Source: Gammaproteobacteria bacterium
GTDB taxonomy: Bacteria; Pseudomonadota; Gammaproteobacteria; Xanthomonadales; Xanthomonadaceae
Direction of reading: 5' to 3'
Assembly: GCA_025360985.1 (NCBI GenBank)
Contig: JANYBA010000263.1
Span: 1-7,040, forward strand
DNA: 7,040 nucleotides
Of the stretch, positions 1-5,551 are shown piece after piece. Every line of letters starts with the position of its first letter. Within the stretch, counting starts at the first letter, position 1. The notes under the pieces are model-generated. The model had not been told where the DNA came from. It worked only from the letters and a program-made list of their open reading frames with translations, and searched no databases. A program made the position numbers and the translations under genes.

Positions 1-1143
1 CAGGCGACGGCCCGGCAACGACCGGATCGCGCCGATGGCTGGCTGCTCGTCGGCCGCGGCTGGGTGCGCAAGGCGAGGCTCGGCGCGGATCCGGGCTTCT
101 ACGTCAATGTCGATGCCTGCGCCAGCGAGGCATTGCACGCCCAGCCCGATTACGTGCCGGCGCTGGAACTGCGCAGCCTGGTGTTGATGAACAACCACGA
201 ATTCGAAGCGGCGCGTGCGCTCGCTGCACAAGTCCTGGCGCGGGCGCCGGACAGCGTCATCGCCGAGGGCACGCTCAGCGACGCCCTGCTCGAACTGGGT
301 CGCTATCCCGAGGCCGCGCGCGCCACGCAGGCGCAGATGAGCCTGCATCCGGGCATGGCGGCCAATACCCGTGCGGCGCACCTGAACTGGCTCAAAGGCG
401 ACATCCGCAGCGCCCGACTTTTCATTCGCGATGCCTTGCTGGACCGCAACGCCGCCGATCCGGAAGCCGCCGCCTGGACCTTCGTCGAAGCCGGCACGAT
501 GTATTGGCAGCAGGGCGATTACGACGGCGCCGACGCCATCTTCGCCGAGGCGCTGCGCTGGCTGCCGGCGTACCCGGCGGCGCTCGTGGGTCGCGGCCGC
601 GTGGCCCTGGCCAAGGGCCAGGCGCAGCCAGCGATCGCATTCCTGGCCGATGCCGAGCACCGGCATCCCTTGGTGGAGACCGCCTGGTTGCTGGGCGACG
701 CCTACACGCTCGCCGGTGACGATGCCCGGGCGCAAGGCGCGTACGCCGAAGCGGAACGACAGGGTCGGCGCGGCGACAAATTCACGCTCGCGTTGTTCTT
801 CGCCAGCAAGAACCGCAACGCCGGGGAGGCGCTGCGGCTGCTCGAAGAGGAGCGCCGCAATCGCGGTGGTGTGTACGTAGATGACGCCTATGCCTGGGCT
901 TTGTATCGCGCCGGTCGCCTGCCCGAGGCGCAGCGCGCCAGCGCGCAAGCCTTGCGCCTGGGCACGCGCGACGCCCGCCTGCTGTTCCACGCCGGCGCCA
1001 TCGAACTGGCGTTGGGCGACAAGGCGCGGGGCCGCAAGCTGGTCACCGAGGCCTTGGCGATGAATCCGCGGTTCGATATTTCCGGCGCCGCCGAAGCGCG
1101 CCGCCTGTTGGCTGCGCCACCCCTGCGGCTGGCGAGGAACTGA
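1..1143 (+). CDS. TPR-repeat protein, 5' end outside the window
   Basis: The reading frame is open from base 1 to a TGA at 1141-1143 and shows 380 residues. A GTG at 64 could serve as a start, but the 21 codons before it (ending GRGWVRKAR) read as normal protein and continue the repeat pattern, so the gene most likely begins upstream of the window. The protein is built of degenerate tetratricopeptide repeats: recurring alanine/leucine-rich helix pairs such as SDALLELGRYPEAARA, MYWQQGDYDGADAIFAEAL and AYAWALYRAGRLPEAQRA, each followed by a proline-containing turn (APDS, LPAY, NPRF). TPR arrays are protein-interaction scaffolds. No enzyme domain is seen in the visible part, and whether the missing N-terminus carries a signal peptide cannot be told. 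The stop lies three bases before the GTG of the HupE/UreJ-family gene, so the two are almost certainly co-transcribed and probably translationally coupled. The precise role is unknown. Confidence 0.85.
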   Translation, partial: QATARQRPDRADGWLLVGRGWVRKARLGADPGFYVNVDACASEALHAQPDYVPALELRSLVLMNNHEFEAARALAAQVLARAPDSVIAEGTLSDALLELGRYPEAARATQAQMSLHPGMAANTRAAHLNWLKGDIRSARLFIRDALLDRNAADPEAAAWTFVEAGTMYWQQGDYDGADAIFAEALRWLPAYPAALVGRGRVALAKGQAQPAIAFLADAEHRHPLVETAWLLGDAYTLAGDDARAQGAYAEAERQGRRGDKFTLALFFASKNRNAGEALRLLEEERRNRGGVYVDDAYAWALYRAGRLPEAQRASAQALRLGTRDARLLFHAGAIELALGDKARGRKLVTEALAMNPRFDISGAAEARRLLAAPPLRLARN

Positions 1144-1146
1144 GCC

Positions 1147-2211
1147 GTGTCATCGTCGCTGCTCGCGCGGGTTGTGCTCGGCGTCGGCCTGTTGCTGGCC
1201 AGCCTGCCGGCGTCGGCGCACAAAGTCGGCATCTCGCGCGGCGAATACCGCGCCGAAGGCTCGACCCTGCTCGCGCAATTGACCTTCGCCCGACCCGAGC
1301 TCGCCGCCGCCGTGCCCGGGCTGGACGCCGATGGCGATGGCCAGCTCTCGCCGGAAGAAGTCGCCGGCGGCCGCGACGCATTGGCGGCGGCGATGGCCGC
1401 TGGCCTGCAAGTGCGCGCCAGCGGGCAAGGCTGCCGGGGCGAGTTCGAGCGCGCCGAACTGACCGCGAACGATGGCCTGATGGTCAGGTTGCGCTATGCC
1501 TGCAAAGCCCCGCCGCCGACTTTTCGCGTGCGCCTGTCCCTGCTGGAATCCTTGTCGCTCGGCCACCGCCACCTCGCCGAGGTCGGTGCCGCGACCCGCG
1601 TCGTGTACGAGGCCAGCCCCGACTTCGAGGTCGCCGCCAAGGCGACGGCGACGACCAACGATGTCGCCGGTCCACTGTTCAAGCTGGGCATCGAACACAT
1701 CCTGACCGGCTTCGACCACCTGCTGTTCCTGGTCGGCGTCGTGCTGGTAGGCGGCAGGCTGCGCGACATCGCGTTGGCGGTGACCGCGTTCACGCTGGCG
1801 CATTCGGTCACCCTGGGACTGGCGACGCTGGGTTTCTGGGCGCCGAGTCCGAACGTGGTCGAGCCGGCGATCGCGCTGTCGATCGTCTACGTCGGTGTCG
1901 AGAACTGGTTCGCCAAGGACGCCGCGCGCCGTTGGCTGCTGACCTTCCCGTTCGGACTGATCCACGGCTTCGGCTTTGCCGGCGCCCTGCGCGAAATCGC
2001 GCTGCCATCGGCGCAGGTGCCGCTGGCCTTGCTGTCGTTCAACCTCGGCGTCGAGGCCGGTCAGATCGCCGTTCTCGCACTGGTGCTGCCGATACTGGCC
2101 CTATTGCGACGGTGCGACTGGTTTGCCCGCCAGGGTGTGCGCTCGGCGAGCGCGATGGTCGCGCTCGCCGGCCTGGCCTGGTTCGTGCAGCGGGTGGCCT
2201 GGCGCTTTTAG
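1147..2211 (+). CDS. HupE/UreJ-family membrane protein with exported EF-hand-bearing N-terminal domain
   Basis: 354 residues from a GTG start, with GAGGA at 1134-1138 as ribosome site inside the end of the TPR gene. Residues 1-24 form a signal peptide (hydrophobic VVLGVGLLLASLPASA, likely cut before HKVG). An exported domain of about 150 residues follows. It contains a textbook EF-hand loop at residues 60-71 (Asp60, Asp62, Asp64, Gly65, Glu71), plus Cys96 and Cys119, which could form a disulfide. From about residue 178 comes the HupE/UreJ membrane domain with about six helices and the family's polar residues within or beside them: GIEHILTGFDHLLF (His184, Asp190, His191), LAHS (His219), LIHGFGFAGAL (His273) and FNLGVEAGQ (Glu303). 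HupE/UreJ proteins are known or proposed nickel/cobalt permeases, but no hydrogenase or urease gene is near, so the substrate is unknown. The long periplasmic domain distinguishes it from classical short HupE. Confidence 0.88.
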   Translation: MSSSLLARVVLGVGLLLASLPASAHKVGISRGEYRAEGSTLLAQLTFARPELAAAVPGLDADGDGQLSPEEVAGGRDALAAAMAAGLQVRASGQGCRGEFERAELTANDGLMVRLRYACKAPPPTFRVRLSLLESLSLGHRHLAEVGAATRVVYEASPDFEVAAKATATTNDVAGPLFKLGIEHILTGFDHLLFLVGVVLVGGRLRDIALAVTAFTLAHSVTLGLATLGFWAPSPNVVEPAIALSIVYVGVENWFAKDAARRWLLTFPFGLIHGFGFAGALREIALPSAQVPLALLSFNLGVEAGQIAVLALVLPILALLRRCDWFARQGVRSASAMVALAGLAWFVQRVAWRF

Positions 2212-2221
2212 ACGACGCGTC

Positions 2222-2785
2222 CTAGGCGCCCGGCCACAGCCAGCGAAACACCATCAGGCTGACGCCACCGTAGATCAGCGCATCGAGGACGTCCTTGGCG
2301 GCGGCGCCCCAGGGCTTGCCCACCCAGATCGCATTCTGGATGCTGCCGCCGGCGTAGGTGGCAAACGTAAGCAAGCCGACCAACTGCGAAGCGCGGTGGC
2401 CTTCGCCGGGGATGCCGAACAACTTCAAGGCCACGGCAGCGGCAGCCGCGGCGACCACGAGGTTGAACAGGAACCAACTGCCGAGCGCGCCGCCCATCTT
2501 GGGTTCGCCGCTGGGCTTGATCGTGATCAGGCCCACGGGGCCTTCGCGGAATTTGCTGCGCACCTCGTCCTTCTGCAGGTCCTTCATGTCGGTGCAATGC
2601 GGAAGCGCGTACTGTCCCGGCGTTGGCGCGCCGGCGCGCAGGGCCGCCGCGACCGCGTCTTCGTTGGCCAGCTTGCGGTATTCGGAGTTGTGCCACTTGA
2701 ACACCATGTGGATCAGGCTGCTGGCGACGAAAACCAGCACGGCGGTGGCGATGATCGGAAGCCAGAGGGCGGGGAGGGCGTTCAT
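2222..2785 (-). CDS. Conserved four-helix inner-membrane protein of unknown function
   Basis: 187 residues. The frame is open further upstream (to an ATG at 2911), but the start at 2785 is preferred because AGGAG sits six bases before it and the protein then opens with a membrane helix; the extra 42 codons look non-coding and would run across the divergent promoter. Predicted membrane segments are at about residues 7-27 (LPIIATAVLVFVASSLIHMVF), 101-123, 133-151 and 164-184. A soluble stretch lies between helices 1 and 2, with the recognisable line EGPVGLITIKPSGEPKMG. The C-terminal half has the conserved-looking GLLTFATYAGGSIQNAIWVGKPW. It resembles uncharacterised proteins I have seen in many Proteobacteria, but I cannot name a family. 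No catalytic motif is evident. It converges with the HupE-type gene (10 bases between stops) and is divergent from the DUF2237 gene. Confidence 0.82.
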   Translation of the reverse strand: MNALPALWLPIIATAVLVFVASSLIHMVFKWHNSEYRKLANEDAVAAALRAGAPTPGQYALPHCTDMKDLQKDEVRSKFREGPVGLITIKPSGEPKMGGALGSWFLFNLVVAAAAAAVALKLFGIPGEGHRASQLVGLLTFATYAGGSIQNAIWVGKPWGAAAKDVLDALIYGGVSLMVFRWLWPGA

Positions 2786-2791
2786 GTCGTT

Positions 2792-2796
2792 CTCCT
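2792..2796 (-). promoter_or_regulatory. Ribosome binding site that fixes the start at 2785
   Basis: AGGAG on the minus strand, six bases before the ATG at 2785-2783. It argues against the longer in-frame start at 2911, which has no such site. Confidence 0.75.
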
Positions 2797-2836
2797 GCGG
2801 GTGATGGGGGACGGGGCCAAAGAAGTCTACCCTGAC

Positions 2837-2850
2837 GGCGGCGGGCCGCC
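2837..2850. repeat. Perfect GC-rich inverted repeat inside the divergent promoter region
   Basis: GGCGGC-GG-GCCGCC: six-base arms around a two-base centre, seven bases upstream of the TATAGT hexamer of the DUF2237 gene and within the intergenic space shared with the gene at 2785. Its position between the possible -35 and -10 suits an operator, but arms made only of G and C are common by chance at this base composition. Confidence 0.35.
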
Positions 2851-2857
2851 ATTTCGC

Positions 2858-2863
2858 TATAGT
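2858..2863 (+). promoter_or_regulatory. Candidate -10 element of the DUF2237 gene
   Basis: TATAGT, one mismatch from TATAAT and conspicuous in a GC-rich gap, 28 bases before the ATG at 2892. The best -35-like match upstream (CTGACG at 2832-2837 or TGACGG at 2833-2838) gives a spacer of 19-20 bases, longer than the usual 17, so the -35 is weak or an activator is used. The predicted transcript would start near 2870 and carry the Shine-Dalgarno at 2880. Confidence 0.5.
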
Positions 2864-2891
2864 GCAAAGCAACAATCCTGGAAGGCGAGCC

Positions 2892-3275
2892 ATGTCGGCG
2901 TCTGAACTCAATGTCTTCGGCCTGCCGTTGGAACCCTGCAGTTTCGCGCCGATGACCGGTTACTTCCGCGATGGTTGCTGCCGCAGCGATCCGGGCGACC
3001 GCGGTCTGCACACGGTCTGCGTGGTGCTCACCGCCGAATTCCTGGAATTCTCGCGCGAGCGCGGCAACGACCTGTCGACACCGCGCCCCGAGTACGCCTT
3101 TCCCGGCCTCAATGCCGGCGATCGCTGGTGCCTGTGCGCGACGCGCTGGCTGGAAGCGCTGCAGGCCGGAATGGCGCCCGACGTCGTGCTCGAATCCACC
3201 CACCTCAATACTCTGGGAGTGGTCACGCTCGACCAGTTGCGGCTTTACGCGGTGGAATCCCGGGTATCGAGGTAG
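2892..3275 (+). CDS. DUF2237 family protein (COG3651-like)
   Basis: 127 residues. The start at 2892 is chosen over the in-frame ATG at 2862 because GGAAGG (2880-2885) lies six bases upstream and because 2862 falls within the TATAGT promoter hexamer. The whole protein matches the DUF2237 pattern: NVFGLPLEPCSFAPMTGYFRDGCC (residues 7-30), HTVCVVLTAEFLEFS (40-54), GNDLSTPRPEYAFPGL (58-73), GDRWCLCATRWLEA (76-89), and the ending TLDQLRLYA. Cys16, Cys29, Cys30, Cys43, Cys80 and Cys82 are the striking conserved-looking residues and could bind metal or take part in thiol chemistry; that is inference, as the family's biochemical role is not established to my knowledge. It has no signal peptide or membrane helix and is probably cytosolic. 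Its last ten codons overlap the end of the convergent DUF3297 gene. Confidence 0.9.
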   Translation: MSASELNVFGLPLEPCSFAPMTGYFRDGCCRSDPGDRGLHTVCVVLTAEFLEFSRERGNDLSTPRPEYAFPGLNAGDRWCLCATRWLEALQAGMAPDVVLESTHLNTLGVVTLDQLRLYAVESRVSR

Positions 3276-3499
3276 AACACCGACACTTCACCGGCGAACC
3301 TCATGGTCATGGCATTGCCGCGGCGATCCAGAGCCTTGCCGACCGGCAAGCGGACCCAGCCTTCGCTGACGCAGTATTCCTCGACGTTGTGGCGCTCGCT
3401 GCCCTTGAAGATCACGCCAACGCCGCGCGCGAGCGCCGCCGCATCGTGGAACGGGCTGCGCGGATTCACGGACAGGTGGTCGGGGGGCGAGTCTGGCAT
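3245..3499 (-). CDS. DUF3297 family small protein
   Basis: 84 residues. The start at 3499 gives the family's typical opening (MPDSPPDHLSVNPRSPFHD). The frame continues upstream to 3670, but the residues there look random and would overlap the OsmC gene, so the short form is favoured even though the ribosome site is weak (no clear AGGAG). Family features: LSVNPRSPFHD (residues 9-19), GVGVIFKGSERHNVEEYCVSEGW (26-48), DRRGNAMTMRFAGEV (59-73). DUF3297 proteins are short, cytosolic, found widely in Proteobacteria and of unknown function; the fold is probably a small beta-rich domain, which I infer from the alternating hydrophobic pattern. Its stop lies inside the DUF2237 gene, giving a 31-base tail-to-tail overlap. 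It is divergent from the OsmC gene. Confidence 0.87.
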   Translation of the reverse strand: MPDSPPDHLSVNPRSPFHDAAALARGVGVIFKGSERHNVEEYCVSEGWVRLPVGKALDRRGNAMTMRFAGEVSVFYLDTRDSTA

Positions 3500-3556
3500 T
3501 GCTGGAATTCCCGGGACGGATCGTTGCCGCCTAGGATACCGAAGCGGGCGCGCTTG

Positions 3557-3582
3557 ATGCCGGTCAAACGCCACGCCGGCAT
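3557..3582. promoter_or_regulatory. Operator-like inverted repeat between the DUF3297 and osmC-type genes
   Basis: ATGCCGG (3557-3563) and CCGGCAT (3576-3582) are perfect seven-base inverted arms with a 12-base spacer, near the middle of the 125-base divergent gap at 3500-3624. A TTGACC on the minus strand (3567-3562) overlaps the left arm, and a TATCCT (3538-3533) follows, but their 23-base spacing is too long for a standard promoter. A regulator shared by both genes is possible; the evidence is only the symmetry and location. Confidence 0.35.
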
Positions 3583-3624
3583 TACGCGCTAGCGTTCCAG
3601 CCAGGCCACAGCTTCGAGCCGCCG

Positions 3625-4083
3625 ATGAAAGCATTTCCGCACGAATACCGGGTCGCCGCGACGGCGGCAAGCACCGGCGAGGTCCTGCTCAGCAGCGAAG
3701 GACTGGCAACCCTGCAGTCGGCGCCGCCGATCGAGTTCGATGGCCCGGGCGACCGCTGGTCGCCGGAGACCCTGCTGGTCGCCGCGATCGCCGATTGCTA
3801 CGTCCTGACCTTTCGCGCCATCGCGCGCGCCACTCGCCTGGAATGGCAGACCCTGGATTGCGAGGTCACGGCGACCCTGGCGCGCGAGCAGGGCCCGTCG
3901 CGGTTTACCGCGTATCGGCTGCGCGCCCGCCTGGTGGTGGGCACCGGGATCGATCAGGCGCAGGCGCGGGCGGCGCTGGCGAAAGCCGAGGTGGGCTGCC
4001 TCATTTCCAATTCCTTGAATGGGGACTTCCACCTTGATGTCGAAGTGGTGGTCGACGACCAGCAGGCCGTCGAAGCCGGCTAG
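3625..4083 (+). CDS. OsmC/Ohr-superfamily protein, probable thiol-dependent peroxidase
   Basis: 152 residues, a normal length for the superfamily. OsmC/Ohr proteins reduce organic hydroperoxides in the cytosol using two cysteines. Both are present in the expected contexts: Cys58 in the helix LLVAAIADCYVLTFRAIAR and Cys125 in KAEVGCLISNSL. The N-terminal beta region includes SAPPIEFDGPGDRWSPETLL (residues 32-51), typical of the YhfA/OsmC-like branch that works on small lipid or osmotic-stress peroxides rather than classical Ohr. The start at ATG 3625 gives the usual MKxFPHxYRV opening; the Shine-Dalgarno is poor, only GAG at 3616-3618. No OhrR-type regulator gene is adjacent. A 111-base gap separates it from the secreted-protein gene downstream, so it is probably its own transcription unit. 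The superfamily assignment is firm; the substrate is inferred. Confidence 0.9.
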   Translation: MKAFPHEYRVAATAASTGEVLLSSEGLATLQSAPPIEFDGPGDRWSPETLLVAAIADCYVLTFRAIARATRLEWQTLDCEVTATLAREQGPSRFTAYRLRARLVVGTGIDQAQARAALAKAEVGCLISNSLNGDFHLDVEVVVDDQQAVEAG

Positions 4084-4183
4084 GGCCGGGTGCGCCGGCG
4101 CAATCGCGGCTGAACGAGGGAAGCGCTTGTTCGCTGACGTTCAGTATCATGGTGCAGACTGGCAAGCGAGTCATCCCCGGATC

Positions 4184-4189
4184 AAGGAG
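4184..4189 (+). promoter_or_regulatory. Strong ribosome binding site of the secreted-protein gene
   Basis: AAGGAG, five bases before the ATG at 4195, the best Shine-Dalgarno in the window. It supports that start and suggests efficient translation. Confidence 0.75.
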
Positions 4190-4194
4190 TCGCC

Positions 4195-4656
4195 ATGAAC
4201 AAGACCAAGCTGTCCAAGAGCGTGTTTCCGCTGTTTCTCTCCGTCGCCTGCGCGGTTGGCCTGGCCGCCGCCGGCCCGGCATCTGCCGCCGCCGACCTCG
4301 ATTGCAAGCTCGACTACCAGCTCACCGGCTGGTCCCTGATCTACAAGCACACCACCGGCACCGGTACCGTGCGCTGCAGCAACGGCCAGGTCATGCGCGT
4401 ATCGGTCAGCGCCAAGGCCGTCGGCCTGACCGCCGGCAAGTGGCATATCGACAACGGCAAGGGCAGATTCACCGACGTGCACAACATCAGCGAAGTGCTC
4501 GGCCGTTACGCCCAGGCCAGCGCCAATGCCGGCGTGATCAAGTCGGGCGAGGCGCAGGTGTTGAGCAAGGGCCCGGTCTCGCTGGCTTTGGCCGGCGGCG
4601 GCGAGGGCATGAACATCGGCGTGGACATCGGCGCCTTCACCATCAAGCGTCGTTGA
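4195..4656 (+). CDS. Small secreted protein of unknown function
   Basis: 153 residues. Residues 1-31 are a clear Sec signal peptide: basic MNKTKLSK, hydrophobic VFPLFLSVACAVGLAAAG, and a PASA-A cleavage site, leaving a mature protein of about 120 residues. The mature part is rich in glycine and beta-prone, with Cys37 and Cys60 likely to form a disulfide in the periplasm, and recurring Gly-rich turns (GTGTVRCSNGQ, DNGKGRFTDVHNISEVLGRYA, LALAGGGEGMNIGVDIGAFTIKRR). The ending in alternating hydrophobic residues with a terminal beta strand suggests a small beta-sandwich or barrel. There is no lipobox, no membrane helix after the signal and no recognisable catalytic motif. I do not recognise a named family, though the pattern resembles uncharacterised exported proteins of Proteobacteria. 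It has a strong ribosome site and its own terminator, so it appears monocistronic and possibly well expressed. Confidence 0.87.
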   Translation: MNKTKLSKSVFPLFLSVACAVGLAAAGPASAAADLDCKLDYQLTGWSLIYKHTTGTGTVRCSNGQVMRVSVSAKAVGLTAGKWHIDNGKGRFTDVHNISEVLGRYAQASANAGVIKSGEAQVLSKGPVSLALAGGGEGMNIGVDIGAFTIKRR

Positions 4657-4676
4657 TCGAACCGGAAACAAGTACC

Positions 4677-4708
4677 GAGGGCCGGCCCAGCGCCGGCCCT
4701 CTTGTTTT
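4677..4708 (+). terminator. Rho-independent terminator after the secreted-protein gene
   Basis: A perfect ten-base stem, GAGGGCCGGC (4677-4686) and GCCGGCCCTC (4692-4701), closes a five-base loop (CCAGC). It is followed directly by TTGTTTT (4702-4708). It begins 21 bases after the stop at 4656 and separates the secreted-protein gene from rsuA. Confidence 0.88.
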
Positions 4709-4742
4709 CGCGCCGCCCGCCCGTGATCGCGCGGCGACCGAC

Positions 4743-4748
4743 TAGAAT
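4743..4748 (+). promoter_or_regulatory. -10 element of rsuA, placed for a leaderless transcript
   Basis: TAGAAT ends six bases before the rsuA ATG at 4755, so transcription would start at or within a base or two of the start codon. No Shine-Dalgarno lies between it and the ATG, which fits leaderless initiation. No good -35 hexamer is seen 16-18 bases upstream. Confidence 0.6.
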
Positions 4749-4754
4749 CGACGC

Positions 4755-5462
4755 ATGAACCTGGTCAAGCTCATCGGCAACCTCGGTTACGGCAGCCGCA
4801 AGGAAGTCTCCGCGATGTTCCGCGCCGGGCGCGTCACCGACGGCGCCGGCGATGTGCTGTACGCCGACGATCGCGTCGAGCACGCTGACGTGCGGCTCGA
4901 CGGCGAACCGCTCGACGCAGCGGCGGGTTTGCTGGTCCTCCTGCACAAGCCGGTCGGTTACACCTGCTCGACCAGCGACCCGGGCCGCGTGGTCTACGAT
5001 CTCCTGCCGCCGCGGTTCCGGCGCCGCAATCCGGCGTTGTCGCCGGTCGGCCGGCTCGATCGCGACACGTCCGGCTTGCTGCTGCTGGCCGACGACGGCG
5101 CCTTGTCGCACCGGATTACATCGCCGAAATCGCATTTGCCCAAATGCTACGAGGCCACGCTCGCCGAGGACCTGCGTGGCGACGAGACCGGCATTTTCGC
5201 CAGCGGCACCCTGCAACTGGAATCGGACGACTCGCCGTTGGCGCCGGCATTGCTGGAAATCGTCGCGCCGCGTTGCGCGCGCCTGACCCTGGTGGAGGGC
5301 CGCTACCACCAGGCGCGGCGGATGTTCGCCGCGGTCGGCAACCACGTGTTGGCGCTGCAACGGATTTCCATCGGCGGCCTGGCGCTGGCGGCGCTGCCGG
5401 CGGGGCAATGGCGCGCGCTCGACGCGCGCGATCGCGAATTGCTGTTCGCGCCGGGAAGTTGA
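4755..5462 (+). CDS. rsuA: 16S rRNA pseudouridine synthase, RsuA type
   Basis: 235 residues, close to the 231 of E. coli RsuA, which converts U516 of 16S rRNA to pseudouridine during small-subunit assembly. An N-terminal S4-like RNA-binding region (residues 1-45, MNLVKLIGNLGYGSRKEV, MFRAGRV) is followed by the catalytic domain. Its motifs are LLHKPVGYTCST (62-73), the active-site motif GRLDRDTSGLLLL with nucleophile Asp102, HRITSP (119-124), KCYEA (130-134) and EGRYHQARRMFAAVGNHV (181-198). All the residues expected for activity are present. The motif set fits RsuA/RluB/RluE/RluF; the length and the residues 1-20 favour RsuA, but the exact rRNA target is by family inference. It starts a new transcription unit after the terminator and has no Shine-Dalgarno. 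The cyclase gene follows 89 bases later and could be co-transcribed. Confidence 0.9.
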   Translation: MNLVKLIGNLGYGSRKEVSAMFRAGRVTDGAGDVLYADDRVEHADVRLDGEPLDAAAGLLVLLHKPVGYTCSTSDPGRVVYDLLPPRFRRRNPALSPVGRLDRDTSGLLLLADDGALSHRITSPKSHLPKCYEATLAEDLRGDETGIFASGTLQLESDDSPLAPALLEIVAPRCARLTLVEGRYHQARRMFAAVGNHVLALQRISIGGLALAALPAGQWRALDARDRELLFAPGS

Positions 5463-5536
5463 CGGCGAGGAAAGTCGGGCGTTTGCGACGCCGGCGGTTT
5501 CGTGGGACGCTTGGCGGTCGCCGCGATCCAGCCTCC

Positions 5537-5542
5537 GGAGGG
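5537..5542 (+). promoter_or_regulatory. Ribosome binding site that decides the diguanylate cyclase start
   Basis: GGAGGG, nine bases before the ATG at 5552. The frame stays open upstream through the whole second half of rsuA, so this site, together with the membrane helix beginning at codon 9, is what marks the real start. Confidence 0.7.
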
Positions 5543-5551
5543 TGGGCAGGG

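Noticed and set aside
1150..1965. Long minus-strand open frame opposite the HupE-type gene
   Set aside because: Gln/Arg/Gly-rich low-complexity translation typical of the antisense of GC-rich genes, with no family motif; the plus-strand gene has clear motifs.
2214..2221. GACGCGTC palindrome between the convergent stops at 2211 and 2222
   Set aside because: Eight bases, no T-tract and no longer stem; common by chance at this GC content. Not a credible terminator.
4127..4150. Possible promoter (TTGTTC ... TATCAT) ahead of the secreted-protein gene
   Set aside because: The TATCAT is a fair -10, but TTGTTC is only 12 bases upstream and the hexamer at 17 bases (AGCGCT) is unlike a -35, so I do not call it.
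5144..5551. Open frame extending the diguanylate cyclase far upstream, over the end of rsuA
   Set aside because: The translation there is arginine- and glycine-rich shadow sequence opposite an intact rsuA frame; the ribosome site and membrane helix place the start at 5552.
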